DNA of 12,170 bases, taken from Acanthamoeba lenticulata (lineage: Eukaryota > Discosea > Longamoebia > Acanthamoebidae). The notes beneath the pieces were generated by a model that saw only the letters and a program-made list of their open reading frames with translations, was not told the DNA's origin and made no database searches. A program made the position numbers and the translations under genes. Of this stretch, positions 7,413-12,170 are shown one piece after another (positions within the stretch are counted from its first letter, which is position 1; every line of letters starts with the position of its first letter). The stretch covers positions 1 through 12,170 of the forward strand of contig NAVB01001043.1 in the NCBI GenBank assembly GCA_002179805.1, given 5' to 3'.

Positions 7413-10400
7413 ATGTCGCTCACAGGAGACGCGCTTGAGGCAGCTATAAGGCGGCTCCAACGCGAGTTTGGCAACCAACTGGACAGGGAGGTGCTGGAGA
7501 GTGTGCTTGAGATATGTGGGGGCGACGTAGATCAGACGGTCACGTTCCTACGGGTGCAAAACGACAGTATGTACACCACACCCACTTGCATCTCGAAGTT
7601 TGAAATAATGTGAGAATAATAACCCGGCTTTGTCTTGCAGCGGACTACGTGGACCCTGGGCCCCAGCAAAAGGAGAGCATACCCAAGGACTACATGGACA
7701 AGCCTGCCGGCTTTGCTCCACTTAATGTACGTACATTTGATTCGCTACGAGAAGCTGCAAAACTGTGACGTCTTCATTGTTGAAATACTTGAAGGCGGGG
7801 GAGGGCGACACATCGAGCACGGCCCTGCGACTAAAGAAAGTGTTGCTCTCGGGCGAGGCTGGGTTTGAGGACCACCTCCATGCCGCCGACAAGCTGTTCC
7901 CCGATTACACAGCCGTACTCCTGATGCTCCTCCACAAGGTACTCCTCGTCCTCTGTTGTTCGTGTAGCGCCAGGTCTTGCTTTTGTGTGTAGTGAAAGTC
8001 CACCCTCTGACACGTATGCTCGCTAGAACGTGGAGCTGAGCACCGTCACCAAGTCGCGCGTGTTGGCCGCCTGCTGGCAGCTGCGCAAGCACGAGCTCGC
8101 GGACCACTTGGTGTCCCTCGAGAACCACTTCAGCATCCCCGAGGTCCTCAAGGCCCTCAAGATTTTGGGTTCGTCATGTCGTCTTCTACTTCTGCTTCAT
8201 GTTTAACCGAATAGACGCTCGTCTCGGAGCAACCTCCCAGATGGCCCGCGAAAACTGCGGTCGCTCGAGAAGAAGATCGCGCGACTCGAGAAGCAGGGCA
8301 CGGCCAAGGCCCGCACGCTCGGCCTCGTGCGCGCCAAGATCAACGACCTCAAGAAGGACGTGCCCGGCGTCGGTCCGTTCCTCCCCTTTCCTCGCCTCGG
8401 TGGGCTTGTCCTGACCTTAAGGTGGCGCGCACACAGAGGGGCAGAACACGTCGGTCAGCGGCGCGCTGGCCAAGCGGGTCAAGAAGTGGACCAAGTCGCT
8501 CTCGGTCGAGAACCTCGAGTTCTACGCGCTCCAGCTCCCGCGCGAGCCCTGGCAGGAGCTGGCCGACCTGGTCCACCTGCACCCGAGCGACTTCCAGCTG
8601 GCCTGGTTCCTGGCCTTTGTCTTTGGCGCGCCGGCGCCCGATGACTCGCTCGTGGTGCAGGCCCAGCGCCTCACGCCCGAGAACGCGGAGGAGCTGGTCG
8701 CCCAGTTCAAGTTCCCCTACTCCTTCCTCCGCAAGCACCTGCCCGAAATGTCGGCCCAGGTCAAGGCGCACGTCGCCCGCTACGAGGTACTTGAATAATT
8801 TAAAATAATTATTTTGGTGTGACGTCATGCGCCTTGTTAGCTAATGGGGCGGGATGGCTTGGATACAGAAACTGGACACGCTGGTGTGGTACTATGAGGA
8901 GCTGAGCTCGAACGAAGTCGACACCATTATCGCGCAGCGCATCGACGCCGGCGAGGAGCCCAACTTCTCCTACGGGTGCGGCCTCGACCCAACCCAACCA
9001 CTTTACGACCGTTGACCATGAAGCTGATGATGGGCGTTGTTGTTGATGGTGATGAGCAGCAAGTTGATGGAGCGGCTGCTCTACTTCAAGATGAACGGGA
9101 TCGCGTTCTACCACAAGCTCGTGCCCGTCGCCCAGAAGCGGCTGAAGGACATCTTCCTGCCGCTGGAGCCCCCCGTCGTGGTCATGGGCGACGCCTCCTA
9201 CTCCATGGACATCGGTACTTGCTTCTCCTTCTTGATCATCGTCATCATCATCATCTTCATGACCTTGGCCATTAATGCTTTGACGTGAATGCAGCCATCC
9301 GCACGGCGACGATCATCGGGTCGTTGCTGGCGGCCCTGACCAAGGCCGACTTGCTCTTCTTCAACGTGAAGGCCTTCACCCCGAAGACGATGCCGCGCAC
9401 CATCGAGGACGTCCTCGAGTGCGCCATCTCGACCCCGGCCGACGGCCTCACCGCCCCCGCCTGCTGTACGTCTGCTGCCCTTCCCCGCCCATGGGCGGCA
9501 TTCTTTACATTCTTTTCCTATGGCCGCATGCTGATTGGGCGATGCGTGATGCACACAGCGCTGTGGGACTACTACCAGAAGAAGACGGTGGTCAAGTTCT
9601 TCATCGTCGTGACGGACGAGATCGAGAACGAGAAGAGCAAGGGCCAGTACTTTGCGCAGCTGTTCTACAAGTACTACACGGAGGTCTACCCGGCCAAGAT
9701 CGTGTTCGTGAGCTTCCTCGAGAACCCGGGCGAGAAGGGTCGCATGGTCAAGGCCCTCGAGAGCTTCGGCCTCGCGCCGCTCCAGTTCCGGCTCGACTCG
9801 CACCGGCCCGACCTGACCAAGGTCGACACCCTGCTGGGCCTCCTGGCCTCCGAGTGCAGCTTCTTCCCGGTCCAGGTCGACGCCGTCGCGCAGGCGCTCC
9901 ACCGGGCCGACGGCCGCCTGGCCGCCGCGCTCGAGCAGATGCAGGACCTGCCCTTCCCCGACCAGCCCGCGGCGGTGAAGAAGAAGGAAGAGGAGGATGA
10001 GGACGACGAGGATGAAGGGGATGCCAAGGGCAAGGGCAAGCGGCGGGACCGCCGGGGCGACGATGAGCCGCCGGAGGAGTTCATGTGCCCCATCACGCAG
10101 GAGCTCATGCGCGACCCCGTCGTCGCCAGCGACGGCCACACCTACGAGAAGTGCGTCTTCCTTCTTCTTCTTCTTCTTCTTCATCTCCATCTTCGTTGCC
10201 ACTGTTGTCTTGTTCACGTGCTGACCAACCAATCAACAACCAACAACGACTCTTCATGCAGGACGGCGATCGAGGAGTGGATCCAGAAGAAGGCCGTGTC
10301 GCCGATGACCAACGCCGAGCTGGAGGGCAAGCTCTACCCCAACTACTCCCTCAAGTCCCGCATCGCCGAGTGGCGCGAGCAGCACCCGCCAGCCCCTTGA
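7413..10400 (+). CDS. CUE - helical - vWA - U-box protein, probable E3 ubiquitin ligase, 11 exons
   Basis: Exons: 7413-7566, 7641-7726, 7795-7938, 8027-8168, 8241-8372, 8437-8786, 8869-8975, 9060-9214, 9295-9465, 9559-10150, 10262-10400, giving 723 aa. Residues ~7-50 fit a CUE/UBA-like ubiquitin-binding domain (AIRRLQREFG, LESVLEICGGDVDQTVTFL). Residues ~60-405 are mostly helical and not assigned, with a possible coiled coil at ~180-215 (LEKKIARLEKQ). Residues ~409-600 form a von Willebrand A domain: VVVMGDASYSMD supplies the metal-site D416-x-S418-x-S420, and FFIVVTDE a later metal-site aspartate. A charged Lys/Glu/Asp linker (618-653) leads to a U-box at ~653-720 (FMCPITQELMRDPVV, DGHTYE, WIQKKAVSPMTN, PNYSLKSRI), split by the last intron. 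U-boxes recruit E2 enzymes, so this should be a ligase that can also bind ubiquitin; the vWA domain would hold a partner or substrate. The junction 8372/8437 is the least certain. The layout helical + vWA recalls Ro60-type TROVE-vWA proteins, but I see no TROVE signature. Confidence 0.9.
10161..10182. repeat. CTT triplet repeat in the U-box intron
   Basis: A CTT run right after the GTGCGT donor of the last intron (10151-10261). The intron is a multiple of three with no in-frame stop, so retention would insert a leucine-rich stretch into the U-box. Confidence 0.8.
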
Positions 10401-10503
10401 TGACCGAGTGTTGTTGTCTTGAGTCTTCGGCGAGGAAAAGAGCAACGGTTTTCTTCTTGTACACCTCTTCTTTCTTCTTCTTCTTCTTCTTGTTCATCGG
10501 TCA
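10401..10503. other. 103-base gap between convergent genes
   Basis: The U-box gene and the E1-like gene end tail to tail with 103 bases between stops, so their 3' UTRs probably overlap. The gap includes a TTC triplet run (10471-10491). No AATAAA is evident for the plus-strand gene. Confidence 0.6.
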
Positions 10504-12055
10504 TCACGAGGAGAAAGAGCTGGAAGATGAGGACTGCGGCGAGGCGACGTGGCGGCAGACGAGGCACGCCGGGTCGGCGGTCCCGTCGGCGCCGTCGGCT
10601 CGCGAGTTGGCGGCGTGGAACGTGTTGAGGGTGAGGTTGTTGTAGTTGGCCACCGCCTCGCCCGCCATGTCCTGCGTCCACGCGTTCACCTGTGTGGCAC
10701 ACGACGCACACGCGCGGTGTGTGAACAACATGCATGACACACACACGACACACGGCACGCGCGCGTTCTTCGATGCATCTCCTCCGGGAAGGGGGTACCA
10801 TAAGGAGGGCGGCGGTGACGCAGACGCAGACCCAGCTGCCGACGAAGCGGGTCGGGAAGTTCTTGTCCTTGGGGATGAAGCCCAGGCTCGCGTGGCCCTC
10901 GATGTGCTGCGGGGCCAGGAGGGCCAGCACGCGCGGCTGCACCAGCTTGATCAGGAACGCCCGGATCTCTGCCATGTGTGCCCACGTGATGATGAGAACA
11001 AGTCGGGTCCGGCATGATGACGAAGATGAAGATGAAGATGAAGATGAAGATGACGAACCGGCGGGTGGAAGGACGTGGGGCTGCTGGGCGCGCTCGTCCT
11101 CTCGGCCTCGCCAGAACTCGGCGAGGGCGGCATCCACGGCCTCCTCGACGGGCGCGCCCTCCATGTGCGCCTCGTCCCGGAGGAAGGCCAGCAGCTCGGC
11201 CCGGCCCAGGGTCGCGTGGCCCTTCTTGGCCATCCACTCCTCGAGCTCTGCATGGATCCCCCGATAGCATCAGATCGCTCCTTCCTTCCCTTGGCCAAGG
11301 ATGGGGATCAGCCCGCATGAGCCACACTGTGCGTACCAGGCGGGGTCCACTCGAAGCTCTCGCTCGTAGTGTTGAGGCACGCCCAGCAGGCCTGCCTGTG
11401 TAAGGCGACCGCGCGAGTTATTCGCGGCCATGACGCGGGGGCGCAAGAGGAAGGTCCCGTACCCGGGGCGGCCGGTGAAGAAGTTGACGAGGGCCGTGTT
11501 GGCGTAGGAGGAGCCCGTCACGAGCGGCACGCCCAGCACCTTGGACAGCGCGTTCGTCGCGTAGTCAAAGATGGCCCCTTTGCAGCGCCCAAGTCCACCG
11601 TCAGTCGAAGAAGAAGAAGAAGAAGAAGCGGACGACGAACAAAGACAACTAGAAGGTCAAGAACCGTGGTCGATGCAGTTGAAGATGACGTGGGCCTGGC
11701 GCGCGGCGGCCACCACGCGGTGCCACTCGCGCACGGCGTCGATGTGGAGCGTCTCCACTTCGCTCCGCAGGTTGTGCACCGCCTCGAGCCCGCGCTTGGC
11801 CGCCTGGCCCGCGTGTGGTATGCGTGGAATGTGAGCTTCTTTGTGCGCACACAGAAGAGCGGTCGAGTGACGTACGTCGACCTTGCGCAGCCCGACGGCG
11901 TCCTTGGTGAAGAGGACCTGCCGGTTGAGGTTGGTGGCCTCGACGACGTCCATGTCCACGAGGATGAGCTTGCGCACGCCCAGCCGGCACAGGCCCATCG
12001 CCACGCCGTTGCCCAGCCCGCCGCAGCCCAGCACAAGCGCTGTGGCTTCCTCCAC
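10504..12055 (-). CDS. ThiF/UBA-type E1-like adenylyltransferase, 7 exons seen, 5' end unresolved
   Basis: Exons: 12055-11876, 11803-11665, 11577-11463, 11395-11337, 11247-11059, 10968-10832, 10689-10504, giving 334 aa from the first exon seen. The ATP-binding Rossmann motif is GCGGLG (residues 10-15). It is followed by LVDMDVVEATNLNRQ, which supplies the nucleotide-binding Asp and the Arg seen in ThiF, MoeB, UBA4 and UBA5. FNCIDHGAIFDYA is the conserved Asp segment after the crossover. Zinc pairs are CWAC (148-151), created only by splicing exon 11577-11463 to 11395-11337, and CLVC (315-318) near the C-terminus. Between them is a Glu/Ala-rich helical insert (~165-225). The enzyme should adenylate the C-terminal glycine of a ubiquitin-like or sulfur-carrier protein; which one cannot be told. 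I see no clear catalytic cysteine and no rhodanese domain. The first exon starts after a CAG acceptor, so the true start is probably to the right of the window. The tail ends in poly-Ser. Confidence 0.88.
11022..11055. repeat. GAAGAT hexamer repeat in an E1-like gene intron
   Basis: Repeated GAAGAT units in intron 11058-10969, read as ATCTTC on the coding strand and starting a few bases after the GTTCGT donor. Confidence 0.85.
11607..11629. repeat. GAA triplet repeat in an E1-like gene intron
   Basis: A GAA run in intron 11664-11578, read as TTC on the coding strand, upstream of the CAAAG acceptor, where it serves as a pyrimidine tract. Confidence 0.85.
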
Positions 12056-12170
12056 CTGCTCGACCGGCCCCCAGCGTCAAGTTCGCGTTGAGAGAAGAGG
12101 GAATTGTGTCTTGTTTCTTCGCTCTGCTCATCTTTTTGGCCTGTTGGCTCTTCCTTGAGAAGGGCGGGAC
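12056..12170 (-). other. upstream part of the E1-like gene: intron or unresolved 5' exon
   Basis: On the minus strand an ATG at 12131-12129 opens a frame (SRAKKQDTIPSS, then LNANL) that runs into the E1 exon one base out of register. The E1 frame itself meets a TGA at 12078-12076. A pyrimidine-rich stretch followed by GAGCAG just before the E1 exon fits an intron end whose donor lies outside the window. A base error or an alternative first exon would also explain the mismatch. Confidence 0.4.

Noticed and set aside
9198..10232. A 344-aa minus-strand frame opposite the U-box gene
   Set aside because: It is antisense to vWA and U-box exons, crosses their introns and has a composition typical of a reverse-strand shadow.
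10343..11233. Reading the E1-like C-terminal region as one 296-aa uninterrupted protein
   Set aside because: It would translate intron repeats (poly-Ser) and run past FVGSW into a Cys/Val/Arg-rich stretch. Splicing at 10832/10689 gives the conserved C-terminus with CLVC.
11270..11539. Reading the E1-like middle exon straight through, with an apparent CGSC motif
   Set aside because: This reading crosses two introns and ends at a TGA. Splicing gives CWAC at the position expected for the first zinc pair, so CGSC is intronic.

Overview
The window looks like nuclear DNA of a free-living amoeba, most like Acanthamoeba. This is an inference. It rests on GC-rich exons separated by AT-rich or simple-repeat gaps, many short GT-AG introns (about 60-140 bases) with no bacterial-style operon signals, a protein built from tryptophan-rich ankyrin repeats of the 'WARANGCPWD' type common in Acanthamoeba and its giant viruses, and domain fusions typical of protists. 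I see no rRNA, tRNA, CRISPR array, insertion sequence or origin.

Layout from left to right. (1) Bases 3-380, plus strand: the 3' end of an unrecognised gene. (2) 578-2427, minus: a secreted subtilisin-like protease, 8 exons, 433 aa, catalytic triad intact. (3) 2683-4035, minus: a single-exon F-box protein with about 14 ankyrin repeats. (4) 4180-6876, minus: a 10-exon gene whose spliced product carries a double-stranded RNA-binding fold, an FKBP domain and TPR repeats. Its first three exons are tentative. (5) 6877-7412: a gap between divergent genes. (6) 7413-10400, plus: an 11-exon gene encoding CUE, helical region, von Willebrand A and U-box, 723 aa. (7) 10504 to the right part of the window, minus: a ThiF/UBA-type E1-like adenylyltransferase with both zinc CxxC pairs, cut or unresolved at its 5' end.

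The spliced models were built by hand. Every junction was required to be GT-AG, to keep frame and to restore family motifs. Several key motifs appear only after splicing, for example the second half of the subtilisin DTG motif, the E1 zinc CWAC and the FKBP VTVHY strand. Across the 32 introns inferred, 29 donors have C at intron position +4 (GTACGT, GTGCGT, GTTCGN) instead of the usual GTAAGT or GTGAGT.

Three of the genes belong to ubiquitin-type biology: the F-box protein (probable SCF substrate receptor), the CUE/U-box protein (probable E3 ligase) and the E1-like enzyme. They lie on both strands and need not work together. The most unusual items are the dsRBD-FKBP-TPR fusion and the CUE-vWA-U-box architecture.
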